Source of the DNA: Corythucha ciliata
Lineage: Eukaryota > Arthropoda > Insecta > Hemiptera > Tingidae
Direction of reading: 5' to 3'
NCBI GenBank assembly: GCA_038030265.1
Contig: CM075939.1
Span: 8,475,253 to 8,539,252, forward strand
DNA length: 64,000 nucleotides
Shown here: piece after piece, positions 10,302 to 20,745 of the stretch
Numbering within the stretch: position 1 is the stretch's first letter
Layout: each line of letters begins with the position of its first letter
The notes under the pieces: generated by a model
Told to the model about the DNA's origin: nothing
Seen by the model: the letters and a program-made list of their open reading frames with translations, nothing else
Database searches by the model: none
Position numbers and translations under genes: made by a program

Positions 10302-13279
10302 ATGGATGAATTTAGTGAGTTTTTAGATGATACATGCAGTATTAGTTCTATTAATTGCGGGGATCTACATGTTGCAGAACACCACCTGTCGAGTTTTGAT
10401 GGTCTTAAACTGTGTGCTATTAATATTCGATGTTTAAAGAAAAATTTTGATTCTTTTTTGTTATTTTTATCAGCTTTTAAGGTCGATTTTGATATAATAG
10501 TACTAGGTGAAACATAGAATTTGGATCAACTTAATTTTACTATTCCGGGATTTGTTGAATATAAAAGTAATGATTGTCTGAATAAATCTGAGGGAGTCTC
10601 TGTTTATTTTAATGAACGTCGGATTGGGTGTATTGAGTTGAGGGACGTTCAACTTGGTTGTAACTCTATTTTTGGGGAGTTCAATTTTAAGGGTTTCAGG
10701 TATGCTATAACTGCCATTTACAGGTCCCCCAGTAGATGTGTTCTTGACTTTTTAGCTAATTTAGACGATCATTTCTTGCGTTCTGGTGTTGGTTGTAGGG
10801 TTCACTTTCTAGTTGGTGATGTAAATATTGATTTGTTAAATCCTTCATCTAATTCTAATGAATACTGTAACATTTTAGCAAAGGCTGGTTTTGTTTCTGT
10901 AATAAATCTACCTACTAGAGTGGCCGATAGAACCAAGTCATGCATCGACCACATTTTTGTGAAAGGGGTTAATCCTGGTAATAGTGTGGGAATTGTCTAT
11001 GATGCGGATGTTACGGACCATTTCATGTGCCTAGGGAGCCTTGCGATAGATAGTTCCCCGAGTGTTGGCTCGCAAAGTAAAGATAATGTAAGGGGTAGAA
11101 ATAGAAAGTTTGTGTATAGAGATGTAGTCAACTATGATAAACTGGAATCCGCACTGAAAGAGGAAAATTGGGAATCCGTTTATAAGAACACGTATGACGT
11201 GAACAAAGCACTAGATCAGTTTGTAAATAAGTTGGAAAATATGGTTAGTTCTTGTTCAATTAATCAAGTGTTCAAGGTTAAAAATAAACACACGAAATTA
11301 ACTGATTGGATAACTAAAGGATTGGTCAATTCAATCCGTTCTAGGGATCGGATGAGGAGAAAACTTCGTTCTGAACCATATAATTTAGCGCTGAAAACCC
11401 GTTTCGTTAGGTATAGAGACCTTTTAAACTTGTTACTCAAAAAAGCCAAAGTGATGCACTTCAGAAGTAAAATTTTAGAGGGGAAAGGGAACCCTAAAAA
11501 TGTTTGGAATGTTATTAATGAATTAGTACCCGGGGGTAACTTAAATAATAGCGAGGTAGATGAAATTCTAACTGATTCGGGCCTAATTGTTAATGACGCT
11601 GAAAAGATTGCTGACTGCTTCAACTGCTATTTTTCGGAAGTGGGGAGACAGTGTAAGGAAGGTATTGACGTTCCTGACGTTGAAAGAATCAATATGGTTA
11701 ATGAAAGGTGTGATCCTAGGATCGTCAGGGAATCTATTTTCCTTTCGCCAGTTACTCCTCAAGAAGTCCTTAGCTACTTGATTAAAATAAAAAAGACTAG
11801 CAGCTGTGTAATTGCTAATCTAAATAACGTCGTTCTCAGATAAATTGGGCTCCCATCGCCCATTTGTTCAACTTAGGCTTTTCGACTGGGACTTTTCCTG
11901 ATATTTTCAAGAAAACTGTCATTATACCTGTCCATAAGGGTGGAGATACTAAACTCCTAAGCAATTATAGACCTATAGCACTGACATCTGCTTTAGCTAA
12001 AGTATTTGAAAAATGTATTAAAACTCGACTTTGTGATTTCCTGGATAAACATGAAATTTTGTCACCAAACCAATATGGGTTTAGAAAAAGACGTAGTACT
12101 GAGCATGCTCTGTTTAATTTACACAATTCAATTCTAGATAAATTGGATAATGGGATGCATGTACTGGGTGTTTTTCTTGACGTTAAAAAAGCGTTTGACA
12201 CTATTGACCATGAGTTGTTAGTGAGTAAATTACTTAATTGTGGTATTCGTGGGGTGACTCTTGACATTCTATGGTCGTTTTTGAAAGACAGACCATGTGT
12301 CACTAGGATAGGGGATAAGTATAGTAGGGAAGTAATATTAAAGTGTGGCGTGCCGCAGGGCTCAGTCTTGGGTCCTTTGTTGTTCCTGATCTTTGTGAAC
12401 GATTTGCTGAACCTAAAACTCTCGGGTGAGATTCAGGCATTTGCAGATGATACCTGTCTCATTTTTAGTCATTCGAATTGGGATCATTTGGTTAATCTTG
12501 CTAGTAGTGAATTACAAGTCGTAAAGACGTGGTATGATAACAATCTGCTTAGCTTGAATTTAGCAAAGACGGCGGCAATTCGTTTTTCTTTAAAAAAAGT
12601 GCGTAATCCAATCGCTACTTCTTTTAAAATACATAAGTATGTGTGTACTGCGGGTCAGAATTTACAGTGTGACTGTCAAGACGTAAGATACACTTTTGAA
12701 CATAAATATTTGGGAATCCTATTCGATTGTAATTTGAAATTTAAAAACCATGTTTCTAAATTAGTTTCTCGTATGCGTAAGTTATTTTATAGATTTAGAA
12801 TTCTTCGTTCCGTTTTACCCTTAGACCTTTTGAAATCTGTTTATTTTGCTTTGGTTGAATCAATTTTATGTTACGGTGTGGTGATTTGAGGGTCCACTGT
12901 GAAATCCCATCTAAAATCTGTCCGGTCTGCTCAAAATACCCTTATTAAGATCATTTTGTGTAAGCCTAGGCGGTTCACGACTTCTTTAATTTTCAATGAA
13001 TTTGGGGTTTTAAATTTGAAACAGCTTTTTCTTTTGAATTCGGTGTTGAGTCTTCTCTATCTTAACTTAGACAAATGTAAATCTAACAGTCGTTTTGGCA
13101 CCAGGGCGGTGTCTCAATGTGATTTGAATTTACCGACTATCCATACGGAAACACGTAGGCGTTCAGCATTGTTTTCTGGAATCAAGTTTTGTTATGATAA
13201 TAAAATTAATTTGAGGAACTTTAAATCGAGGAAAGCTTTGAGAACCTTTCTTCGGGGTGTTCTACAAAATTTTCAGTGA
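10302..13279 (+). pseudogene. ORF2 of CR1-like element: endonuclease and reverse transcriptase
   Basis: The N-terminal part is an apurinic-type endonuclease (INIRCLKKNFDSF, VGDVNIDLL, SCIDHIFV, VTDHF). The RT follows with IIPVHKGGD, NYRPIALTS, NQYGFRKRRST, FLDVKKAFDTIDH, GVPQGSVLGPLLFL, the catalytic FADD and YLGILFD. Breaks are a TAG at 10515-10517 where this family has Trp in its ETW motif, a frameshift near 11838, and a TGA at 12887-12889 in the YGVVI(W)GS motif, again at a Trp position. The ATG at 10302 is used. About 990 codons in all, a normal length. Confidence 0.88.
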
Positions 13280-13552
13280 TGTGTTGGTGCAAAGATGTCT
13301 GGCTATTTGTTATTCTCTCCTTTTTGTATTAACTTCGTGATTTTTATTGGTTATATTTAGGCTAATAGTATGTAGTCTAAAATTTGATTTTTATTTCAGT
13401 AGTGTACATGCTCGTTCTAGGCTATAAAGAGTGCTAGGCCCCTTGGCACAAGCTTTTAGCTTTTAAAGGGGCTGGCCAATTATCTGTCTCTTATTGAAGT
13501 ATTTGTAATTACTAGTGTATCTGGCAAAAATAAATAAATAAAAAAAAAAATA

Positions 13553-13853
13553 AAAGCATTAGCTAACGACAGCTTAATTTCAGAAAATGATTACATAGAA
13601 GGGTGGAAGGCTACTCACAGCAATTTCTCCATTGCACTCGCTAACTAGAGTTTCTAAGACTGGTTTGGTTATATGAAGTTCTTGCCTATTAAATGATAGC
13701 CACTGTTGACTTATTTAACGCAAGAAGCACGCGGTTCCAAATTGGGCTCGAAAGGATACTTTCATGGCTGAGTTTTTCCTTCGAATTTCAGAAACAGGAA
13801 TAACGAAACTTGAAAGGGGGGGAAGTTTTATTTTTTCTCTTCAAATAATTATC
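13553..13853. other. Non-coding spacer
   Basis: About 300 bp between the tail of the CR1-like element and the end of the hAT transposase. It may include the hAT 3' terminal region, but no terminal inverted repeat was identified. Confidence 0.3.
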
Positions 13854-15122
13854 TTATTTTCCAATTTCCCTAAGATATTTCATATTTGTTTTAATGAAAA
13901 TTAGGAATTGTAAATTTTCGTCAGATAGTGCAGACCTTTTAGCCCTTAAAATATCTTTTCCCGACGAAAAAAGACGCTCCACGGCAGCGCTCGAAGGGAT
14001 TGGCGTGTTATATTTCACGAACAAGTCAATAATAACTTGCTGTCCCAAAAAAAAGTAGCGTCATTAAGGGAATTTTTGGACGCGTCCTCCAACCACGTTT
14101 TCATAAGGTTTGCCGCTTTGACTCTTATGTTTCTCTTATCTCCATCATTTTGGTCTCGTGACGGTTGTGTGATGGCTCCGAAAAAGTCGTCATCTTCACT
14201 TGCACCAACGTTGCTACTGACGCTAACACAAGAACCTTCGCCAGATTCCTGTCCCGAAATAGCCAGAAGTGTCTTTAAAACTTGGAATTTCATTCTTCTC
14301 TTCACGAAGTCGACCTTACTCTCGTCGAAATTCTGCAACCAAATGAGACGAAACTTGGGATGGAAGGAGGATGCAAGTAGGCATTCCTCGTCGTCAAAAA
14401 AACGAGAAAATCTTTTGTCAATGCCGACCAAGAGGGCATTGATCAACGGTTCACAATAAACAAATCCCGAGCATTTCAAATCCTTTAACTTGAGGATAGT
14501 AGCAGCGACGGTTGGCAGCAGTGTTCCGAGAAAAGCTTGATTCTCGCCTTGAATCTTGTCAAGAGCTTTAGTCAACGGTGACATAACCTGAAAAAAGTAT
14601 ACATAGTTTCAGCGTAGCGGATTAATTATTGTTCTATGAAAGGCAATCATGCAGTCACAATCATATTACCTTTACATACTCGTTGAAAAAGGCAACGTCT
14701 TGGTAGGTGAAAGTGGAAATCTTGAGCGCAGTCGTTACTCTGTAGAGAGCCGCCCTTTTTTCATCGAATATTTTCGTGAGAACGGATATTGCGTCATATG
14801 TCGAGTTCCATCTAGTCGCGTTGGGGACCACAAGCCTTCTCTTCAGCTCTGCAAAAATGTTGTCTGCTGCTGTAGTGCTTCGGCTCTGTAGATTCCATAG
14901 ACCTTGGGCCTTTCCCATGGCAGTGCGATATGCAGCTTTAAATGATGCGTTACTTAGTGCAGATTCTGCATCCTTGCAGGCGACTAAATTGAAGGTGTGA
15001 GCACCACATCTCATATGGACAGGCAATTTAACGGGACTGTTGCCATCATCAGCTTGAGATAAAGTTTCTGTGAGAGCAATATACTCCAGCTCGTGTTCAT
15101 CAACGTCTTCATTTAGTACTCG
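13854..15122 (-). pseudogene. hAT transposase, C-terminal two thirds, with one intron
   Basis: On the minus strand the first exon (15120 down to 14670) encodes MRCGAHTFNLVACKD, NATRWNSTYDAI and a helical stretch. The second (14587 down) encodes CEPLINALLVGIDKRFSRFF and SSFHPKFRLIWL. The C-terminal hAT dimerisation domain reads PIPSSAAVERLFSSGKDILR and LSDENLQFLIFIKTN. The exons are separated by an 82-bp GT...AG intron (14588-14669) that keeps frame. One frame break sits at a run of eight A (14047-14054). The 5' end is cut at about 15121 by the neighbouring non-LTR element. It is a cut-and-paste transposase remnant. Confidence 0.88.
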
Positions 15123-15254
15123 GGGGACGAAAATTCGTCCTTGTGCAAAACCCCGAGCGCTAAGGCGGGGGCAGGGATCGTTTCAGCGACCCGCCCAAAC
15201 TTAGGTAAAATTAATGAGGGGAATGATTTCCGTAGCAGACCGAGCACCAGCTCA

Positions 15255-16290
15255 ATGGCAGGGACCGCTTTAGCGACCCGCCCAATGTTAGGTAGAGTAA
15301 GGCCGGTGGGAGAGACCTCGGATAGTGAGGGTCCATTCGAAGAGCCACGTCGCCACCGACAAGGAAGAGAGAGGAGAAATATGAGAAAGGCGGCGAAAGC
15401 CAGGAAGGCAATGGAGGAGAGAGAGAAGGGGAAACTCCTAACCAGCTTCCAATCCCGTTTTCAAAATCGACGGGCTGAGCTGGAACAACGAGCACACCAG
15501 GAGCGACAGGTAAATGCACAAATTAATAAACGGCAGAGGTCAGTGTCACAGCCAACGCCCCCGGATACCAAGGCTCCAGTAAAGAAGCCTAGGGGGGAGG
15601 GGGCGGTGACCGATACTAGGGTCACGAAACTAAAAGAATCGGCTAGGGCAAAAGTGTGTGTGGTCAAAGAGGCCAGAGAACTTTTTGAGGTCGAGGAGGT
15701 TTTAGAGATTAGAAAGTGGATTTGCACGAGGCAAACAGAGAAGAAATGTAGGGCCGCCCTGGTCAACACGGGTCTGGTACATGATAGTAAGATCTTTGTA
15801 CTCACCTGTGAAACGGCCGAGGAGGCGGGGAGGATCGTGGAACTATTACAGGAGGAGGGGAAAACCCGGAATTTGGTGATTTGTAGGCTACCGGACCTAC
15901 CGATTCCCAGCCGAATAAGGGCGATGGTATCGGGCTTAGTGATGTCCAAGGAGTCCGTGATCCCCCATATGGAGCTCACCAACTGGAAGAGGGGATTTTC
16001 GTTCGAGGAGTGGAAGATGGTGGGTTTTGAGCAAGACCCCACGGGTGAGAGGGTGCAAATCACCTTCGAGGGTACCCAAGAAGGACGCCGAGGAAATTAA
16101 GAAAGAGCCCATGGTGAGTATTGAACTCTTTAAAGTTAGATTTAGGGTTCTGCCTAACAGGTGGATGGGTGAAATGGATAGCGAGGGGTCAGATATGGAA
16201 GTGGACCCGGTAGGTACTACAAGGCCAGTTGAGGGAGCGGAGGGGCAGTTAGCAACACAGCAACGGGGGGGGGGAAGTCCTCACCGTCCA
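15255..16290 (+). pseudogene. ORF1 (gag-like) of RNase H-bearing non-LTR element
   Basis: A basic, Arg/Glu-rich N-terminal half (RRNMRKAAKARKAMEEREK) is followed by a more folded region (KVCVVKEARELFEVEEVL, VNTGLVHDSKIFVLTC, LPDLPIPSRIRAMVS). Homology passes to a second frame at about 16070 (DAEEIKKEPMVSIELFKVRF), so there is one frameshift. A run of ten G (16265-16274) follows near the end of ORF1. No CCHC knuckles are obvious. An upstream non-ATG extension is open to 15141; the ATG at 15255 is a conservative choice. Confidence 0.65.
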
Positions 16291-16326
16291 TGAGTTGGAG
16301 GAGGACCTGTTGCTGGGCTCGCCGAA

Positions 16327-19300
16327 GTGAGGTGCGTCCAGGCAAACCTGCAGCACAGTAGGACCGCGGCTGCGGATGTAGCGGTCCTGATGAGTAGGGT
16401 AAGTTTTGAGGTGGGCCTGTTCCAGGAGCCGTATGTCTCAGGGAACAGGGTGTGTTATCTTAGAAATAAGGATTATAAGATTTTTTATACTGAGGGAGAC
16501 CTGGCTCCGAGAGCATGTGTGGCTGTGTTGGCGAATTTTAACCCGATACAGTTGCGCCCCTTCGGAACCAGGGATCTCATTGTGGTCAGTTTCAGGGCAA
16601 CCCTGCGAAATCAAGAGGTAAAAGAGGTCGTCGTGGCGTCGTGGTACAGAGCGATGGAGGAGGATGGCGTACCAGCGGAGCTTGAGAATCTCTGCTCCCA
16701 CTGCCGGACAACAGGGAAGCTGTTAGTGGTCGGAGCCGACGCAAATGCCCACCACCTAGCGTGGGGGTCGTCGAACGTAAACCGACCCGGGGAGCAGCTA
16801 ATGGAGGATTTGGTAAGAATAGGTCTTTTTGTGGAGAATAGGGGGGATGAGCCCACCTTTGTAGTTAGGAACAGGCAAGAGGTCATTGACGTGACCCTGA
16901 GCCTGGGGAGTATGGGTAGGCTAATTAGTAACTGGAGGGTGCAAGAGGGGGTGATAACGTCGGACCACCGACCTATTATGTTCACAGTAGGAGCCGAAGG
17001 AGACAAAGCGGAACCCGAACGAAACCCCAGACATACAGACTGGGATAGATTCGAGCGGGAGGTAGGAAGAATGGTGGAGACCGGGGGTTATCCATTGACG
17101 AAGAGGAAAGAGAGGTAAGGGAAATACTAACAGAAGCGTTTCAGGTGGCCTGCCCAGAGCGAAGGAGGAAGCCCAAAAAATCCCCTTGGTGGGGCCTGGG
17201 GCTCCGCTTGCTCAAAAGGGCGACCAGAGCGGCTGCGGAAACCGCAAAGGCAACAGGGAACGACGAGGACTGGGAGGCCTACCGCGCGGCTAGGAAAGCA
17301 TACAAGACTGGAATTTGCCGCGCTAAGAAAGATACATGGAGGACCTATTGCGAAGGAATTGAGGAAACAGGAGAGGCGGCGAGACTCGTTCGTATCGTAC
17401 GGTCAGAACCGAATGGTAATGTAGGATCACTAACGCTTCCGGACGGTGGTTCGGTGGTTGATGGATTAGGTATCGCGACACACTTGCTAAATACTCACTT
17501 TCCAGGGTGCAGGAGCGAGGAGGTCGTGCCACTGAGGGGCGGAACAGAGGACGAAGAGGAGTGCAATAGATGCGACGTGGTGATCTCAAGGGAGCGATTC
17601 AACTGGGCACTCAGCTCCATGGGACCCTACAAGGCAGCAGGATTGGAGAATACACCCGTGTGCCATCCAGCATGCCGGGGGGAGGCTTCAGGAGAGACTA
17701 AGACGACTCTTCGTCAGGTGCCTGGCAGCCAGGAAAGTACCCACGGCCTGGAAACGGGTGAGAGTTGTTTTTATTCCTAAAGGTGGCGGGAAGCATGCCA
17801 AAGCGGAGGATTTTAGGCCCATTAGTGTAAGCAGTGTACTTTTAAGACTGATGGAAAGGATAATTGAATTATACACGAGGGAATCATTGGCTACTGGGGG
17901 AGTGATCCACCAGAACCAGCATGCGTACACGGCGGGGAAGTCGACCGACTCGGCCCTCCACGACTTACTGGGGAGCTGGGGAGGGTGGAGGGGTCGGTGG
18001 CCCAGAAAGAGTACGCGTTGGCTCTTTTTTTGGATATTAAAGGGGCTTTTAATAGGGTACATAGGGAGTGTATTGTGGCAACTCTAGAGCACTTTGGGGT
18101 GGAGACGAGGCTGATTCAATGGATAGACTACTCGCTGAGTCATAGGTGGGTGGTCGCTAAGGTGGGCGGCGATAGGGTGGAAAAACGAGCCAGTAGGGGG
18201 GTGCCCCAGGGCTCAAGTCTCTCGCCTCTTCTCTGGATACTTGTGGTAGATAGTCTTATAAGGAAATTAGAGGAGAAGGGCTATTATGCGCAATTTTTTG
18301 CGGATGACGGAGCCATAGTGGTTAGGGGGAAAGACTTATCCACACTGTGTTCTCTCATGAGGGGGGCGGTGGGGATAGTCGAGGCATGGTGTAGGCCTAG
18401 GGGTCTCACAATAAACCCTAGTAAGATGAAAATGGTGTTGTTCACTCACAAGAGAAAAAGGGAGGGATGGCAATCAATCCACTTTCGGGCAGAGGCCATC
18501 GCTCTCTCAAAACAGGTTAAATACTTGGGAGTCATATTGGATGAGAAGTTAAGGTGGAAGGAACACGTAGACAGCGTTTATAAGAAAGCTGTGGTGGCCT
18601 TTCACCAATGTAGACAAATCGTGGGGAAGACCTGGGGCCTGAAACCACGGGTCATGAAGTGGATATACACAGGAATCATCCGACCGCGCATCCTGCACGG
18701 GGCGGTCGCATCGTGGAGGGGGATAGAGAAGGGCGGGGGGGGGCGGATAGGCTCGCAAAAATACAAAGGCTTGCTTGCCTGGCGATTTTGGGGCCATTCC
18801 GGACAACCCCTACGAGGGCCATGGAAAGATTACTAGGCCTGAAGCCCTTGGACATTGAAGTCAGGGGTCGGGCACTTGAAGTTGCCTACAGGTTGAGATG
18901 CCAGGGAGGCCTAAAGCGGGCCAGGCTGGGCCAATGGGACTGGGAAGGGGAACTAAACAGAGTATCCCCGTCCTCGGCACTTAGACCGGATTACGTGGTT
19001 AAAAGGAATGACTTCTCTACCAAAATCCAGCAGAGAGTCATTATGAGAGAGGAAGGTTGGGAATCCCGGCAAGGGGAGCTGGTGTGTTATACGGATGGCT
19101 CCAAGAAGGGTCAGGAAGGGCCGACCGGAGCTGGAATTTTCGTGCCGGAGCTGGGGGTGGAAATAAGTATCCCGCTAGGGGGACACACCACAGTTTTCCA
19201 GGCCGAGGTGGTAGCGATCGATGCCTGTATTCGGGAGCTACTGAAGCGGAAAGTGACAGGTAGGGCGATCGGTATCTACTCTGATAGCAGGGCGGCGCTG

Positions 19301-19888
19301 GGGGCGATCACCAAACCCGTGGTGGACTCAGCGGCCGTGGCGAGTTGCAGAGTAGGGATACGGGACCTCCAGGGTGAAGGGAACTCCCTAACGTTGGGAT
19401 GGATCCCGGGTCATAGAGGATGGCAGGGAAATGAAAAAGCAGACGAGCTGGCCAAGCGTGGCGCGGACCAGCCGGTAATAGGACCTGAACCATCGGTGGG
19501 CATTGCCCGCAGGGTGGTCTTGAGGGAGATAAGGGCCTGGGCCAGTGACCAAGCTCTGAGGAGATGGCGGACTGAACCCGGGTGCCGGCAAGCAAAACTG
19601 GGAATCAATGAGGAAGACCAGGAAGCTTCGGCATGGTTGCTGGGACTAACACGGGTTAAGCTTAGGCGGATAGTAGGGATGTATACAGGGCATTACGCCC
19701 TTAATAGGCATTTGTCAATCATGGGGGCAGTAGGGGAGCCCGACTGCGAAAGGTGTGGGGAGGCTGAAGAAACCGCGGAGCACGTCGTATGCGAGTGTGA
19801 CGGCTACGCGGCGGCCAGATACACCATTTTTGGTGACGATAGGATACCCTTCCCAGCTTCTCAAAGGAGAATGGGACCCGTCTCCTGA
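16327..19888 (+). pseudogene. ORF2: endonuclease, RT, RNase H, Cys-rich C terminus
   Basis: Endonuclease motifs are RCVQANLQHSRTA, FQEPYV, GADANAHHLAWGSS, EVIDVTLS and SDHRPI. RT motifs are FRPISVSSVLLRLMERI, ALFLDIKGAFNRVH, GVPQGSSLSPLLW, the catalytic FADD and VKYLGVILD. RNase H shows YTDGSKKG, FQAEVVAIDAC, IYSDSRAALGAI and the closing GNEKADELAKRGA, so all acidic residues are present. The tail CERCGEAEETAEHVVCEC is a CCHC-type finger. Frameshifts occur near 17100, 17655, 17980 and at a run of nine G (18735-18743). The order matches the RNase H-containing R1/LOA/I elements. Confidence 0.87.
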
Positions 19889-20058
19889 GTTTGCTGGAAA
19901 GGATAAATAGGTTTGAGGAGCCGTACTAGGCTCTCCCGAGTCCGGGCCCCAAGTGGGTATGGTGTATGGGCCGAAAGGCTTTTGGCACCTTCGGAGTCGG
20001 GAGACCGTCCGAGCCCTCAAAAAAAAAAAAAAAAAAAAAAATACCAGGATTATTTTTT

Positions 20059-20330
20059 TAAATTTGATTCAGAACGACATTCATTTCTTGAACGTTATGT
20101 AGGAAGATTGGTGGTGGCCTTTCAATTTTTTCTTTCTCTGTTGTGGAATTGTTTTGATTTTTATCATTATTTAGTGGACTGAAAGGGTTTGTAGTGAAGA
20201 AAGGCTGAAGGGTAGAGTCATCGTGGGATAATTTTTGTTCTTTTGTGTGCGAGGGGGGCGGGTCGTTTACATCGTCCGTCTCCGGATCTGCGCCATGTTT
20301 TAATCGAATGAAAGTTCTTCTATAATATTA
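20059..20330 (-). pseudogene. ORF1 fragment of a Jockey-type element
   Basis: The minus-strand frame reads KHGADPETDD, NPFSPLNNDKNQNN and ERPPPIFLHNVQEMNVVL. An acidic and Asn-rich stretch followed by 'RPPPIF' is typical of the start of the nucleic-acid-binding part of Jockey-group ORF1 proteins. The frame stops at a TAA (20056-20058 on the complementary strand) close to the poly(A) end of the neighbouring element. It is only about 85 residues and its ends are not defined. Confidence 0.45.
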
Positions 20331-20520
20331 GTTGAGAACGATCAAAACAATGTTTTTTTTATATTTTTTGTAAAACAACTGTCATGAATTAATAATGGTA
20401 AAAGGTGGGGGGGGGGGAAGCTTGCAACACCCTCAAGCAAGCACTTATTTGAAAAGCGCATTTCATAGGCAGAGCGCCACGTTCACTCGAGTGAGTGCTG
20501 GGTTCTCTTCACTTGTTATA

Positions 20521-20745
20521 AAATAGAGTGTGGCCCAACGATAATACTTAAACCAAGATTGCTCATAGTGGGCTGGAGGGGCGTGGAGGGGGTGCGCCGT
20601 CCCCTGATAAAATAGTAACCAATTTCACACCTTTCTTTCTCTTTCTCTCCTCGTATAGTTATGACAACTAGGTCCTTATCTTGAAACCCCACCACTTTCT
20701 GATGGCCCCACTTTATCATCAGTGATGAGCAATGAGACTTCGGGA
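20521..20745 (-). repeat. MITE-like dispersed repeat, copy 1 (pairs with 26431-26640)
   Basis: In reverse complement this segment aligns along its whole length with 26431-26640. Shared words include 'ATTGCTCATCACTG', 'GATAAAG', 'GGGGTTTCAA', 'TGCCATAACTA'-like, 'CAGGGGACG', 'ACGCCCCTCCAG' and a closing 'TGAGCAAT'. The ends 'ATTGCTCA' and 'TGAGCAAT' are inverted repeats. The superfamily is unknown. Confidence 0.6.

Larger units (their letters stand above)
9236..13552 (+). mobile_element. CR1/Jockey-like non-LTR retrotransposon, near full length
   Basis: A PHD-finger ORF1, an endonuclease plus RT ORF2, a 3' UTR and an A-rich tail with AAATAAATAAAT (ending about 13552) follow in the canonical order. 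There is no RNase H. The 5' limit is placed just ahead of ORF1 and is approximate. The element carries at least two nonsense codons and two frameshifts and is presumably dead unless some of these are assembly errors. No clear target duplication was identified. Confidence 0.85.
15123..20040 (+). mobile_element. Non-LTR retrotransposon with RNase H (R1/LOA/I group)
   Basis: The order is ORF1, endonuclease, RT, RNase H, cysteine-rich tail, short 3' UTR and a poly(A) run (about 20020-20040). It is GC-rich compared with its surroundings. The 5' end directly abuts coding sequence of the hAT transposase, as though it inserted there, but the DNA after the poly(A) is not hAT and no target duplication is visible, so a later rearrangement or deletion is likely. 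Several frameshifts interrupt ORF2. Confidence 0.82.

Noticed and set aside
15110..20060. Clean insertion of the RNase H-bearing non-LTR element into the hAT gene
   Set aside because: No target duplication was found, and the sequence after the poly(A) is not the missing hAT part, so simple insertion is not supported.
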